Shown piece by piece: positions 40,338-53,951 of a DNA stretch of 64,000 bases. The notes beneath the pieces were generated by a model, which was given only the letters and a program-made list of their open reading frames with translations, was not told the DNA's origin and did no database searches. Each line of letters begins with the position of its first letter. Position 1 is the first letter of the stretch. A program made the position numbers and the translations under genes. Where the stretch lies: positions 558,001 through 622,000 of the forward strand of contig SEMN01000017.1 in the NCBI GenBank assembly GCA_005408345.1, in the 5' to 3' direction. This DNA is from Macquaria australasica (lineage: Eukaryota > Chordata > Actinopteri > Centrarchiformes > Percichthyidae).

Positions 40338-43300
40338 CTGAAAGAAGAGCACAACACATTAATAAGGCAGCATCAAACTTAGAAAAACAAAAACCTCTAA
40401 GATTATTCTAAACAAGCGTAAACTACTAAAAAGAATAGTTGTTATCTGACAATTAAACAACAACAGTTGTTATCTTGTGAATTGATGATGAATAATCATT
40501 TCTTTTTAATCAAGTTTAATAAATGAAATGAAAATGAGATCTCCATTTTTTAAAATTACCCCAGGAAATGTACTTCTGAGTCATATATCCACATATGTTG
40601 AATTTTTCTCTGACCACTCACACATCCAGTCCTTCCAGGAGTACACATTTAGGGGAAATAAGAGCAGACTCTGACAAGAGTCTTGAAAAGCTTAAACACA
40701 ATTTATGGTTTCTCTGTAGTGGTGTTTTTGACTTTTGCTTTCTGTAACGTTACCATTTACCTAAAAAAATGAAACTGCATGAAAATGTCTATAGTTGCTG
40801 TACAGTAAATGATTAACACTGTGTCTTCTTTGTGGATGAAACTGTAACGACAGTATCCAGGATATTCAGGCCCTCATCTGTTCATTGTTTCAGCTTCCTA
40901 TGTTTTGCTGGTTGGCATAGTGATGAAAGGATGGGAAATACTCAGGAATGGTGTGCCAGGGGCACATGATTACTGGACTGATGAAAACACTTGTCAGCTT
41001 AAGACATACTGTCAAAGAAGACAGTACATCTCTCTCTAGTTTGAGTGCAGTAAAAGGCTGGTTTGACAGCAACTGCCGAATCGGTCCAACTGGTGCTGAA
41101 GGACTTAAAAGATGAGGGTACTTAAAAATAATGAGCTGAATGGGTTTGTGCATGCATCATGGGCCTCAATTCAACATGGATTCAGATCTGTTTCAGTTCT
41201 TCAAAGCCTTGTTGAGATCCAGCAGCCAGCAAGTGTAAAACGTGTAAAATAATTCCGGCAGCACAAAATGTGTATATGTGTTATATAGAGTGAAAATGTG
41301 ATTTTTTTTTCTGTTTCTGTTGCATAATCCATCCGGTATGTAAACAAGATATTTATTAGAAGGAAAATAAAGAGACTACACATGAAAAACAAACTTAATC
41401 ACCTTCATCCTCAAGGCAGCATATGAGCTGTATGTTTGCTCCTCTAATCTGGATGCTAATGTCCCATTTTTATTCTGTACTGTTTATCTATAACAGTTTC
41501 ATAATGTACATCGATGTTACATCAACAGCACTGCAATGGTGTTTTGCTTCTATTATTTTATGTGTCCAGCTAAAAACTGGTGGATCCTGAGATTCAAGAT
41601 TTTGCATGTAGAGACTGTTAGAAAGTTGGCATTCGGACCTTAACCAACTTAACTTAATAGTCAAAAATTCCAGATGTTTCAGACGAATAGAAATGTGCTA
41701 TGTTGTCAGTCATGTTACATTTATATTTGTAAGTTGCAGGTTTTATAAACTGTATAATTGAATGACTCAAACGGGCCAAACATCACAAACGAACAAGCTA
41801 ATTTGAGGAATAAAAATCTCAACTTTGGCCTCAACAAAGCCAACTGAAATGCAAAAACAATAGAGGGTATACATGTCACTATGAGGAGATCACAGCTGGA
41901 CTACACGTTTGTGCTGCAAAGATATTTGAGTGACGGTTTCTGTTGAAACAAGTGATGGGAAAAGAAGACTCAGCAACATGGCATGGCACTGACCTGTTTT
42001 CTGTGCTCTCAAAACAAGGAAGCTGCCATCACAATGCCTTCATGTACTGTGGCAACACAGAGGGGCTCGGAGGAGTAATCTCCGAGTGGTCGGCGCTGTT
42101 TGTTTGTACTAACAGGGCTTAACTAGGGAGAGTATCACAGGAAGAGGGCCTTAAGTTGTTACAATATTGTGATGTGGTGGGTTTGATGTTCAGATCAGTG
42201 ACTCAACACAAAGTCATGTGAAGGTGAAAGTAGGGCTTTGTGGTATGTGCTGTTTTATCACAAACTATTTATTATTTCACTAGAAATGTGATTTAAATGT
42301 ATTACAATACTGTTGTCTCTTGCTCTACTTTCTCACGACAGCTTTGGGATTTAGTTTTGGGTAAAATGCTTGCTGTTTAGTATTACATATCATAATTAAT
42401 AAAGCCTTAAAGCCATCACTCTTCCATAGATGCTGAATTACATTGTATAAAAGTTCTTCTACTGATCATTGACTGAAGCAACCGTATCTGCATTGTGGTT
42501 GTTATTTTTACAGGGCAACTAAAGCTGGCTGTGTCTGAGATTAAGCACATCTCGAACATTCCTCATGCTCACCAACACGTTTAGACAAGAGGGACATCTG
42601 ACTTGTTGACGTCTCGGCTCCAAACTACGGACAAAGCACCGGTTTTTTTCAAACTATTTTTCATCCAAGTGTGTTTGTTTAAGGGTTAAAAGGGCCCGTA
42701 CGTTTATTGGTTAACATGCTGTAAGTTGCTCACGGTGCTCTTTGTGACATGACAAAATCCATTGCTTAAAAATAGCACATGTCCATTTCATAATAAACAG
42801 AAGCATGAAGGGAAAATAATTATGAAAACTGTGCAAGACAGATTCTGTATGTCTTTCTGCTCCTTCATTTCCTCTCAGCAGAGATTAAAAGGAGGAGAAG
42901 TTGAGGATGGAAAAATCAGGGCAACAGGTGTTTTTTTTTTTTTGGGACTCAACAAATGTCTCTCTGTAGCGCTGTCGTTCACTGTTGACTGGTGCACAGC
43001 TGGATCACCAGTCAGACTTTAACCTGCTCTGTACTGTATTATTATTGTCCTGAAGTTTAAAGTTTAGCTTAAACTGTTGAGTTTACCACAGATCAACGCA
43101 TAAACAACAACCTCAATTTAGCCGGTGTATTTGTAAGTGTATTTCAATTGCTTACACAATTATGCAACAATATTTTACAGGTGACAGCTACAGTATCAGT
43201 ACATTTTTATTTCAATAATCCCTTAAATATTTACATGGTTTGGAGAAGAATGAGTGAAACATGAAATTGTTTTGTTTTTTTACAACGACTGCTATTGAGC

Positions 43301-46300
43301 AAAATGGATAAGTAGAAATAAAAGGGGTTCTAATCAATCGTGCGTAGGTGGTGTGAATTTATTGCAGAAATAATGCTGTTAGGGTGGCTTAGAGCTCGCC
43401 TGAGGGTCGGGTCCGTTTAACTAAACCTCAACTCAGCCAAAGCAACAGCACAACAGAGACACTGTTGTCTAACATCAATTTTTTTTTTCCAGGAAGAAAG
43501 TGGGTCAACCTCATTAAGTCCTAATGTCAGTCTTGATGTGAGCACTTACAGCCTATTTGTAAGGGTCATTGTTTTCAGCTTTTACCAACATTCACTGGAA
43601 AACACTCTTGATTTTTTGAAGGAGGTGATCACTTAATTCATTTTCACCATTATGCTCCCATGCATCCAAACGTTGACATGTTTCCTGTTGCTGTTTGCAG
43701 TAACAGGGCCCTCTAGTCACAAACACTAGTTAGAAAACGCTTCTAAAAATATAAAGTGAGGTGAAAACAAAAACACATAAGCTTCAGTTTATCATTAAAT
43801 ACAAAATAAATAGTTATAGTGTTTGTTATTATCCATATTGTATTTTTAAATCCTTTAAATACCTTTTTCAATTTTCACATACAGCAGATCTTTCTCATGT
43901 CCCAGCATGTTGAGACCTCTAGAGGGGATACACAACATGGAACACCTCTCCGCGAACAAAAACAGGAGCCTAATCATTAATTACAACAGGTTTCCATTGT
44001 GCAATTTTACTTCTCATCCTCCAAGGACAGAAGGTGTGGAAATAAGAGTCGTCTTTGTTTATAGCATTTGTCTACTGACAGCTTTCATCATGGTCTGAAG
44101 CTTTAAACACTGTCACATATACAGTATATCACGTATTTAAATGTTGTCCCTTAGGCTACACTGAACAAACGCTATAAGACAGACACGTTTGCAAACGCCA
44201 ACTGGATAAATATTATATACTGAGGTATTTCCTTCATTTGCCGCATTAACATGACATGATTTGGCATCCGCTTTTTGATTGGTTGTTACAGCCTGCTTGT
44301 TTCACATTGTGAATTTGATGTCTGACGAAGCTCCATGACCAAAACGTGTCTAGAGGTAGACCGATATTTTTTTTCAACTGTAAAATGTTCCAATGTATCT
44401 TGGTCCAAGTTAAAAAAACAACAAAGAAACAAAAAACTAAATCCAAGGGATCCATATTGGCCGATATATCGTTATTGGATTTCCCCCTTTTTCCCAAATA
44501 TCAATATCAGTATGGGCCTCGCACATCCAGTATTGATTAGGCTTATTATGGTTTATGTCTCTTAATAAACTTTTTTTCACATGATTTAATTTTCCTGTCT
44601 GTCAATGTGCATGTGCATTACCTAACACTTATTCCTATTCTGCAATATAGTATCAAGTATTAAACGACTGTTTGTGTATTTTATTTCTATTAGACCTATG
44701 GACTCAGAAATGGACATTTCTGTCGATAAACCAGCAGAGTCTATTTTTTACTTAACAATATTTTTATATAATAAGCTAAATAGAGGTGGGAATCATGCGG
44801 TCATTTCTTGTACAATACCACTTCAATATTAAACTTATAATAACAGTAATGTCACAACACACCTCACAAACATTTTAATTTCCCATTCATATTGAGCAAA
44901 CACTTTCCTATTCAGGCTGCGAAGCTGACTTAACATTGAACCCAAAGTGCTGACTATTTCTTCTACTTCTTCCTTCCCTTTTGACAACCAAATTAAACTC
45001 GCTGAAATCACCCACTTCATAAGTTAGAGGATGTTAAATTCCCAGCCCTCCCACTTGCAGCTGCCATTTATATTTGTGTTTCACTTTGTCATTAATCACA
45101 AACGAAGTTTTGAGTCTGCTGTGAGGCTCGCAGAATGAAGAGAGATTTAGAAAAATGGTTAAATCAAAGAAAATGGTGTGAAGAAAATAGCATTGGTGTA
45201 GGATTGTGCACCATCTACCCCCACTCTCTCTGTTAAGACAACCACATTATGCCCTTTGTAGATAAAAGCTTTCTTTAAATAGAAATGTGTGACCACTTGG
45301 ACACGCAGACAGGTGGCACATGTGGATGATCAATAAGCAGTTCAACGTGACACACCATCAGACATCTCCAGTTCACCCGACGGACAAAAACGTTTGTCAT
45401 ATAAAACACCCAATGCCACACTGGCAATATGTTTAAAATCTAGTCAAAACAACTTTGTGCTCCACCACAAATTACTTTTCAGAGCTGACAGCTGAGTGAC
45501 AACCACGCACTCAGACATTTCCCCCCCAAGCACAATCTTTTATTTATCATCCAGTTTTGCCTTAAGACATTCATCTTTTTCTTCACTATCTTCCTCTTCT
45601 GCTCCCTAATTGATATCCTACTTTCCTGAGTAATGTAAGTAGCATAATTTGATGTGCTATAGAAAACCTTAGAGAAAACCTGAATTTGACCACTGGGGTT
45701 GTCAAGCCTTCAATGTGGACACGCAGCATCTTTCTTTGGTGGAAATCTAATAAATGAAGAAATTCAGCTTCCACCTCACACAAATGAATCTGATTCCCAG
45801 TACTGCCATGTTTATGAAAATACTTTAATGCATGTAGCTGCTGAAAAACAGAAACTCTTCCATCAGAGTGAAAAACACATCAGAGTTCACATCGAGTTAT
45901 AGTTTATAAACCTCAAATCGGAAGATGCCCTGCTGTCTGCAAGACGGAGACTTCAGGTTTCATATGTGTGCCTCTGGTGACTATTAACTATTGACTAAAG
46001 CCCAGTGGTTTGGTGGAGTGACACCCCATGCTGCACATCCGCTGAAGTGAACCACAACAGTGCACAAAGAGGAGATCGCTGCCATCGGTCAGCACCAACA
46101 CAGGGGGCACTAATGTGGGCAGCAGCATCCTTCCTTCCTCACTCCCTAGGGCCTCTGCAGCATGCCACGTGTCTCTTAGATACCTGCCCATACTGACTTT
46201 TCCAGCTGTGCACCAGCAGTGCCAGGAGAGGGAAGTGAGCATCTGAGTGAATTTAAAACATGGTCTGCTAGAGAGTAAAAGTAGAATACCAAGTTTAAAG

Positions 46301-47008
46301 CCATATAAAAATGTGCCTTTGTTAGATGTAATGTGTGGGCCCTTTTTCAGTCAGCAGGTAAATTAAGTAATTTAATAACAAACACTGAAGATTTTCCTTT
46401 TTTCCTCAAATTAAATTCTGGTGTCTGCTATGTACAATTTTCTCCCCACAGAAAGTGGCATATTGAAACTTTAAGGCACAATTATTGATCCAGATTTGAA
46501 GGGCAGCTCCAATAACAAATTTTAAAATACAGTATTGCAACCTGCTATCACTTTCATGTTGCATGACAGGATGTCAATACACAGAAAAATACTAAACATC
46601 AATCAAATCTACTTTTTTATGTTTTCTGTACATACTTTAATTACGGTCTGTTAAAATACACCCCAAAAAAGGCTATACATCTACTTGACATCTATGAGAG
46701 ATTGTTTATAGAAAGACGTTTTGCTGTAAATGTCATTTTTTAATGCTTAGAGCTCCTTTCAACACAGTTGTTTGGGGGTGTTGGTAGAAATCTCATAGAC
46801 AGATCTCTCAAATCCTGTGCAAAGAAAAGCAAAACTATCTACACAGATAGTTACCACTAGGGGTAAGAGAGAAAATATACATCAGTGATTAAAATTACAG
46901 GTCATCTTTGGAATCTACAGAGGTGATTTAATCAGACACTCATGGATCAGCTCTAAATCTGTAGTAATTTTACTGACAAAGAAGTGTGACAAAATGTGCT
47001 TTTCTTAC
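40338..47008 (-). other. xxylt1: xxylt1 intron 2 (6.7 kb)
   Basis: GTAAGA donor and TTTCAG acceptor. It contains the partial hAT element at 44347-44545 and otherwise unremarkable AT-rich sequence. Confidence 0.85.
44347..44545 (+). mobile_element. Partial hAT-like element (CCGATATATCGG family)
   Basis: TAGAGGTAGACCGATATT at the left, GGCCGATATATCG near 44459 and a decayed right part resemble the element at 55629-55985. It is located in xxylt1 intron 2. The boundaries are approximate. Confidence 0.55.
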
Positions 47009-47156
47009 TTTCAGGCATGATGTGATGCATGGCAACAGACAGGAAGAAGATGGCGTCGCTGTAGTAAGCCCCAGAGCCAGCGCTGAAGTGCTTCTGCATG
47101 GCCTCCACAATAGGGAACAGCTTCTGTGTGAGAGCCACCACGTCATGGAACAACAC
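47009..47156 (-). CDS. xxylt1: xxylt1 coding exon 2
   Basis: This 148-bp exon lies between acceptor TGCAG|GTG (47157/47156) and donor GAAA|GTAAGA (47009/47008). It starts in phase 0 and ends in phase 1. It encodes VLFHDVVALTQKLFPIVEAM followed by QKHFSAGSGAYYSDAIFFLS and VAMHHIMPE, almost the same as the human exon. The YYSDAIFF segment belongs to the GT8 nucleotide-sugar-binding fold. The splice sites are strong and no frame defect is seen. Confidence 0.96.
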
Positions 47157-49025
47157 CTGCACGGCAGACCAACACAGTGTAGTCATGTTCGTGAGTACAC
47201 TAATGTCCCGACTGCAGAAGAGCTGGGAAATGTATGGGACTAGTAAAGATATCACTTTATGAGATTATTGCTACCTATTGTCTGAGATTTTTCTTATTGT
47301 AATATGGCTTAAATGTGTGTTTATCCTCATCTTAAAGGCTACAGTACAGTTTGGATTTTATCAGACTGTTCTGAGAGACAGTGAATGCCTCACATCAACC
47401 TCAACAAAGACCTTGTTTCTACAATGTTTCCTGTGGGTATTTATCTTTTAAATCTTTCCCAAAACATGACTACATTATACTGAATTACATCTACATCTAT
47501 ATTAAGGTATTTGGTCAAACGTATTTCCAATATTTGAATCTGTCAGTATTGACCAGCCCTTTACTGCAGGTGGCAAAGGTCTATGGGACATCTTTCTAAA
47601 CAAAATCACATTCAAACTCACACTGAGCAAATTGTAATCATGATAATGTCACAGTATGACATTAGATTACAATTTGTCCATTTGAATGACCCGCTGATGT
47701 GGCATTTCCAACTTGAGTTGATGAGTGAACATGTTCTGATAGCTCTAAGTTCACGAGTTGTGATATACGCATATGTTGGAGCCCATGGGAATAATTTTTT
47801 TAAAGAAATGTCTGTCTGAAAATGAGTTGAAACCCATCTACTCCTTTTGTGTGTCCAAAAATGACAAGTCGTACTCATAGGAAAGGAAGGTACTGTTTAA
47901 AAGTGGGCAGAGATGACCACAAACATGGAAAGTGACTCAGAAAAATCCTTTTTTGTAACACACTGCCTTGTGTCATTTTAAAAGTTCTGACTACAAATGA
48001 AAGCTTTATATGATGGTCAGAGCAAGTCGTACTCATCTACAACCCAATTTCCATTAAATGCCGTCTCCTTGTGTCCACGTTTCCTGCTCCTCTGAGCTTT
48101 AAATCCCACGAGGCTGCAGTTCCTGCTCTGATCATGTACAGTAGATAGATCTCTACAGATTACTGAAAGAGGATTTTTTTTTTTTTTTTAAATATTGTAA
48201 GCACTGATTATCATTAAAGCTTTCCTGCACGAGGAAAAATAAATATGTTGGTTTGGGACAAACCAGAATCTGGAAGTAAGTGTGTATGTTAGAGGCTTCA
48301 GATAAAACCTGGACAATATGGCTGTCGTATTATAAATCAGGCCCATGTGCCTTGATGGGCAAACATCATTTAATGATCCCTGGCAGATTAAGGTAAGTCG
48401 GTCGGTCGTGGAAATCAGGGACTGTGCAGTCCTGGACTGCTGTTGGTAATGCTATGTAATGGCACATAAATCACTGCTGTGGGTAAAATAAGTAAATAAT
48501 CACTGGGACTACAAAGGACACATTTAAATTTTATGCATTATTAGATTTCCATAGCACACGCAAAAATAAATTACATCACAGTGCTAATATCAGAATCTAT
48601 GTTCACTGTTTTAATATGAAAGTACATATTTTGAGACAAGAATTAACATGACAGGGGGCGTCTCATTTCCACTTTTTCCACTGGTTTCCACACTTCTCCA
48701 GAATCAGAATCGAACTTTCAACCAAAAGCTATAATGCTCTCTGTGTTTTCGCCATGACACATACTCTTTCGCTGAAATGAATATGACCTTGGTAAAACAG
48801 GATTAACACTAACTATGGATACAGAGAACTAGTTGAGGAGGCTTCCCATTAACAATTCATGGAGGAAACTCAGCTAAACCATAACTTTCCCCAGCTGGCC
48901 ACAATCAATAATGCAACAAGGTCTTAAAATTTTTGCTGTACACATTTCTAACAGAGTGTGATTTTCTCAACATTTGATATGTTGCTGGCATGGTTACAAA
49001 AGTGTCTTGATTTCAGTTTCAATTT

Positions 49026-49136
49026 AAGCAATGCGGTGTAAGCTAGCGTTACACTGGGGTTTAACGACACCGCTGACGTTCACGGAAAGCCACATAATCA
49101 AAACACCAAACACTGCAGCGACCTGTTGACGTGGAT
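49026..49136 (+). repeat. 111-bp direct duplicate, copy A (xxylt1 intron 1)
   Basis: This segment matches 54701-54811 in the same orientation with about five substitutions and no gaps. The central 60+ bases, from TAGCGTTACACTGGGG onward, are identical. Similarity stops abruptly on both sides. No terminal inverted repeats or poly-A are seen. It lies 5,675 bp from its partner. Confidence 0.9.
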
Positions 49137-51639
49137 GATCACTATCAAACAGGACATCAGCAAATATAGAGACTAGGTATAAAGACTGGCACAAAGAAAG
49201 CTTATCAGTGCACAGTAAAGGCTTATGTGGGAGCAATTCTAAGGCCTAAAAGATCGACTGACCACACAAGTCCAACGTTTTGGCTAATATTCTGCGTACT
49301 GGCTGTCAGCTTTTTTATGCATACAGTTTATTTGGGCCGCCCACCCAAATCCAACTGCTACAACAACAAAAAAATGTTTTTTTGTGTTTCTATTTTCCTT
49401 TTAAAAGTTACACACAGTTCATGGCAGTCTGCTATTTTGTCATGTGAGCAGCTATGATTGCATTCACTCTTGTAGCTTGCACAAGAAGACCAACAGTCGT
49501 ATTTTTATCTGTGCCACGTAGAGAATTACTTTTAGATGTTTTTTGAAATTGATTTTTTTTTTTTTTTATGTAGCCATTACTTCTGCAGCATTTTCTTCGA
49601 TAAAGGGACCTGAACCAGAGGAGTTCACCCACTAACCAGCCTTGGAAACTGAGATGCTTGAACACACAATTGAAGCTCTGCTGTTTGAAAGTAGCAGCAA
49701 AGTTTAAGAGCCTAAGTACTAGTTACTATTTTATATTTAGGATCTATGGTTTGTGAGGGACATGTTAAAGACCCACCCTTCTCCAGCAGCTTTTGATTGT
49801 TTTAAAGATGGAAAGAGATTCGGCGTTTTGCAAAAGGTTGCAATTAAGTTAGAATATTCACATTGTATTTCAATAGACCCACCCCACCCCACCTTCAGCC
49901 CAGATGTTTTTAAAGATCCCAGATTTTTGGACACACTGACAAGCACCAAGTAGCCTAACAGCATTATGTATCCAGTGATAAAATAAATACCGTCCTGTTT
50001 TGTTATCTATACTTCTGATACTTTTGGCATTCAGTGTAATTGGCCAAGTAATATTATTAGTTCACAAACAAAACTAGCTGCACAAAGTTGACTTCAGTGG
50101 CTGGATATGTTTGGCAGTCATCAGCACAGTTGTACTGTTTTTTGAAGACAGGCTAGTACTAAGCAAAATTTCCTTTTTTGACTTTTGTGGTCAGGCTTAC
50201 TTACCATAATTTCTATTGAACAGAGGATGAGAGGGGGGAAATCGAGATGTTTAAGCCTGCATATACTTAAACACAGAATGAGAAATGTTTCCAGGAAAAG
50301 CTGTATACGTCCATAACTTAAAAACAACAGTATCCTCTTATTTGGACATTTATTTCCCTACCAGTAACACTTATTGCCTTTGTGAGGGCAGGGTTTTTAA
50401 ATAAAAATCATGCACACATCCTTTTTTTTTTGTGTACTTACTGGAGTCTGCTAATTTACTTATAATATTATGGCCCTTCCCTGTTGTCAGTTACATACTA
50501 TTCTAAAATATACACTCCTAAAAAATTATATGAAAGTGAAACATTTCATGTGATGGCTTGAGTGCAGAAAGACTCCAGTCTGGTCAGCAGTAATGAGCAC
50601 AGCCTTTGGGCAGTGTGACTCTGCATGCAAATGTCAAGTGGGTCATTGAATTTACCACAGTTGGGGAAGTGGTGGAGGCTAAAATTCTTGCATAACTGCT
50701 CTCTCTAACCCTCATGCTCCTTTGAGATAAATAATTAAAAGGAATGACACTCGAGATGAGCAGGCATGGATGTCAATGTGCTCATATACACTGTCTCTGT
50801 CGGCCCCTGGGGGGGGGGTCCCGTCCCATCTGAAACTTTGGCAGGACTTCTCCCTGTGTGCCTGTTTGTGTGCACATCAGGAGAGACAGCGGAGACAGAG
50901 GCTGTACTTGTGTCAGCGGTGGCAGAACATTATTTCATGATTCATGGTCTCAAACCATGATGTTTAAAAGCACTGGTCTGGAATGACACCATGAGAATGA
51001 TAAAAGCACTGGGCGTACAGCCTGCCGGTACAATCCAAGCCCAGAACTTATGGAGCATGAAACTCTGATTTAAAAAAGCACAAAATTGTGTAAGAGAATT
51101 ATAAAAACTTGTTTCCCTGGGCCACTAAGTACTAACTAGAGTCTGACTGCTATTACACCCTTCAGCTGTGCTCCTACAAGACGTTGAGCTCAGTCTGAGT
51201 ATAGAGATTGAAATGAACAGGAAGCAACCTGACCAACAGGCTCAAAAACTGCCAAGATGCCAAGCTGAGCAAACCTCTAACCAATCCAAAGCAGGCATTG
51301 GATCAGTCTAAGCTAATACAGAGCTGTAACATCCACACCAGATGTTGTGGATGATGAGACACTCCTGTGAGAAAAGGCCTAGTTGGTGAGGAGGATTTGG
51401 AAAGAGAGCAGTAATTTGTGACAAGTTTATGATCTTGTGTTCTGTGAGTAAAACAAAAGAGGAGAAACGGGGCTAGACATTGCATGCAACAGAAAGAGCA
51501 ACAGAGAGGGGACATAATCCTCTGCTTTGGCAGAGAGAAGGCAGTAGGGGAGGGATATCCCCATTAGTGAGGGATTCGTTTGACAGGCCAACACTGCCCC
51601 CATGTGTTTCAACTTTAAACAGGACCTACAGTCAATGTC

Positions 51640-52190
51640 TTTCTCTTTCCACCAAATTAGCTCTGGTTCTTGAACCGGTTCTGTTCAGGATTCTTGGAAA
51701 CTTGGTGCTATCTAGCGAACCAGCCCGCGTTTGCACCAGGTTTGTGCGGAAGCATTGTAATCAAGGATGCGTCATCAACGGAGGGCGTTGCCCAATGCAC
51801 AACAGAAATAAACAGTAATAGCAAAATGGCGGATCACTAAGACTACCTGCGACCTTTTGTTCTGTTATTACAGATATTTGTTTTTATCCAAAAAAACAAG
51901 CATGGACCAACTATTAATGATAAGAAGACATAGAAGACTATTACTGTATCATAGACCATTGTTGCCTTCTCCATCCTCTCTTTCCAACCTGTAGAATATG
52001 ACACGCCCCCTGATGTCACAGTTCACACTTCAGGTCAAGGAAAACCTTATATTTTTTGGTTCCAGCTGGGAACCAAGTTTTCAGGTTCTGAACCAATTTG
52101 TTTTTGGTCGAAATGCTCCAAACGGTTCAAAATTAGGTGCGAGAACCGGAACGGAACCCGTTCCATGTTGGTGGAAAAGAGGTATTAGAG
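51640..52190 (+). mobile_element. MITE with short inverted ends (CTCTTTCCACCAA)
   Basis: The left end CTCTTTCCACCAA (near 51646) is mirrored by TTGGTGGAAAAGAG (near 52168), one inserted base apart. Inside, GGTTCTTGAACCGGTTCTG and GAACCGGAACGGAACCCG form a second, imperfect inverted pair. There is no coding content. It lies in xxylt1 intron 1. Confidence 0.7.
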
Positions 52191-53310
52191 GAAGCCTGGG
52201 TTAAGGAGTCAGTATGCTTCAAACAAAGTGCTTGTCGGATTGTTGAGCAGCGTCCGAAATCCCGTCACCCTCACACCACTCGGCCAGGTGTGTGGAGGTG
52301 TGAAAAAAAGTCAGGATTTTCAAGCTCTCTTTTTTATAACTATTTCTGTCACTTTTCAGGTGTACAAACAGGTGCAACACTATGAATGCCTTCAAGAAGA
52401 GACTGTCCAGAAGTGCGTGCCATTATCTTTATTTGTATGATTATTGGGTTTCGTCTCTGTCTGTGACGTCTTTTCACCTCGCCCTCGAGAACACTTTTGC
52501 CTTCAGGCGTAGTCAGACGACATGACGTACAAACTAGTTTGTTTCAAGAATACGGCAGACTTTAGGGCCTCAACCGTGGGTTCCCCTGATTGTGTTTTCA
52601 AACACTGAAAAATTCATTTGTTTGTAATACATTAAATAAAAAGCTAATTAAATTGTTTTTAAATCTGTCATTATCTCTAACCAACCGATTTAGAGCGGTC
52701 TCCATCCATCAGACACCACATAAATACCACACTCATATTCACATAAAAACTACAGAATTCTCTAATTGCTGGAGTCATGAGAATTGTGGGACCTAAAAAA
52801 TTAGGTCATATGCCAAAAGAAGTTGAAAAAACATTGTCAAAATAAACCCCCAGTGTTACATTTGGGTAACGTCCACCCAACGTTGTCAAAATACAGCGTG
52901 TTTTGGTGCAAAAATGACTCTCCTAGTCAGAAGTTAAACTTGTAAATGCTCTTTTACATCTGACTCTCAAGTGTTGAGTGTTAGACTAATAAAACAAAAT
53001 TAATTTGCATTCTGTGAGAAACACAGACTCTGCTACTGGTCCATCAGACAGAGTTGTGCAGTTAAAATACAAGACAGATATAACAATAAGCCAAACAGTC
53101 TAATAGACGTGTGTCTCAGGTGCTGTTTCTCTACAAAGATCTAAAAAAATGGATGCACTATCTCAATAGCATAACTCAAGGGCTTCAATGTGCTTCAAAG
53201 GCAACTTTACAAGAAATAAAAGAGGAGGAGGAGGGATTTCTTCTTCTCATCTTGAAATCAATAGATAACAGAGCTATGGTACGGTGCAAACACATTTTTA
53301 GACTGCCTAC

Positions 53311-53847
53311 CTCATACTTAAATGTTGCATCAAGGAGAAATTCCTGCAGCATCTTCTCTCCCAGTTCTTTGCTGGCCTGGTCGCTCACAAAATGAAGGAC
53401 CAACACCTCTCCTTCCAGGAAGCGTCCGTGCTTCGCCATAGACAACATGGCCACCCTGAACTTGTCCTGGAGGCTCCGGCTCTTGTCCACCTTGGTGAAC
53501 ATCATGAGTGCATGGTAGCGTTGGTCGCCAGCGTCACTGTCCCCTTTGCCGGACCTAAATCCCTCGCTCTCTCCGCCTGCATCTCGCTCTTCCTCTCCTT
53601 GCTCCTCGGACCCAGCTGGGTGTGAGAGCCCGGTGTCCACAGTTAGGTCTGCATCGTTTCTGTTGGTGTTGTGGCTGGCCTGGGTGTGCTTGATCCTCCT
53701 TGTGGTGCTGGAGAAGTTCTGCCTCTCTGAGCCAAAGTAGTAAAAAGCTACAACAGCAAGTGCAGCAGCCAGAAGAAGCAAAAACTGATAGGACCTGAAA
53801 GTACTGATCCTACCCATGATTCTGGCTACCAGTCTTAGGATGCCCAT
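53311..53847 (-). CDS. xxylt1: xxylt1 coding exon 1: signal anchor, stem and start of catalytic domain
   Basis: The exon gives 179 codons, starting at the ATG whose complement is at 53845-53847. It encodes MGILRLVARIMGRISTF, a short basic cytoplasmic tail, then a hydrophobic signal anchor at about residues 21-41 (FLLLLAAALAVVAFYYFGS). A low-complexity acidic stem rich in Glu, Gly and Ser follows at about residues 50-105. The catalytic domain begins with YHALMMFTKV and VLHFVSD. The donor is GAG|GTAGGCAG at 53311/53310; the open frame continues into the intron for about 40 codons, so the end is set by the splice site and by homology, not by a stop. The start is chosen because the human protein begins with the similar MGLLRG. 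The stem is the divergent part, as is usual for Golgi and ER transferases. Confidence 0.95.
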
Positions 53848-53951
53848 ATCTCCCTGTTGGTGTCATGAGAATGGGGGTGTACATGGGAAAACATTCACCA
53901 TTTTGCGTCCTTTCAGTTCATAGTTATTTTTCGTAAGTCGCCAACATTGTC
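53848..53951 (-). other. xxylt1: Probable xxylt1 5' UTR, 3' part, rich in upstream ATGs
   Basis: A pyrimidine tract followed by TTACAG|G on the minus strand (AG at 53953-53952) is a strong splice acceptor 104 bp upstream of the start codon. This suggests that a separate non-coding first exon lies upstream. A possible donor is AAAG|GTAAAT near 54577, at the edge of the CpG-rich block. Within these 104 bases there are six ATG triplets before the real start; the last two are in one frame that overlaps the main start. Transcription of this segment is inferred. Confidence 0.5.

Larger units (their letters stand above)
47157..53310 (-). other. xxylt1: xxylt1 intron 1 of the coding region (6.2 kb)
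   Basis: GTAGGCAG donor and TGCAG acceptor. It contains duplicate copy A (49026-49136), the MITE at 51640-52190 and several homopolymer T-runs (near 48174 and 49553). Confidence 0.85.
29547..53847 (-). other. xxylt1: xxylt1 gene, coding span (4 coding exons)
   Basis: This is the complete coding region of xyloside xylosyltransferase 1, a type II ER-membrane glycosyltransferase of family GT8. It adds the terminal alpha-1,3-xylose to Xyl-Glc-O on Notch EGF repeats. The exons join as 53847-53311, 47156-47009, 40337-40205 and 29943-29547, all with GT-AG introns and consistent phases (0, 1, 2). The joined frame is 404 codons plus stop; the human protein is about 393 residues. Residues that identify it are the N-terminal signal anchor ending in AFYYFGSE, the block LFPIVEAMQKHFSAG, the metal-binding DxD in QLDLDLK, and the C-terminal run FRGHLGDQDFFTMIGMEHP followed by LCTWWRDHGYSDVF. 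The human comparison is from memory of the protein. The introns are 6.2, 6.7 and 10.3 kb. The neighbouring srsf11 is divergent and functionally unrelated. Confidence 0.96.
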
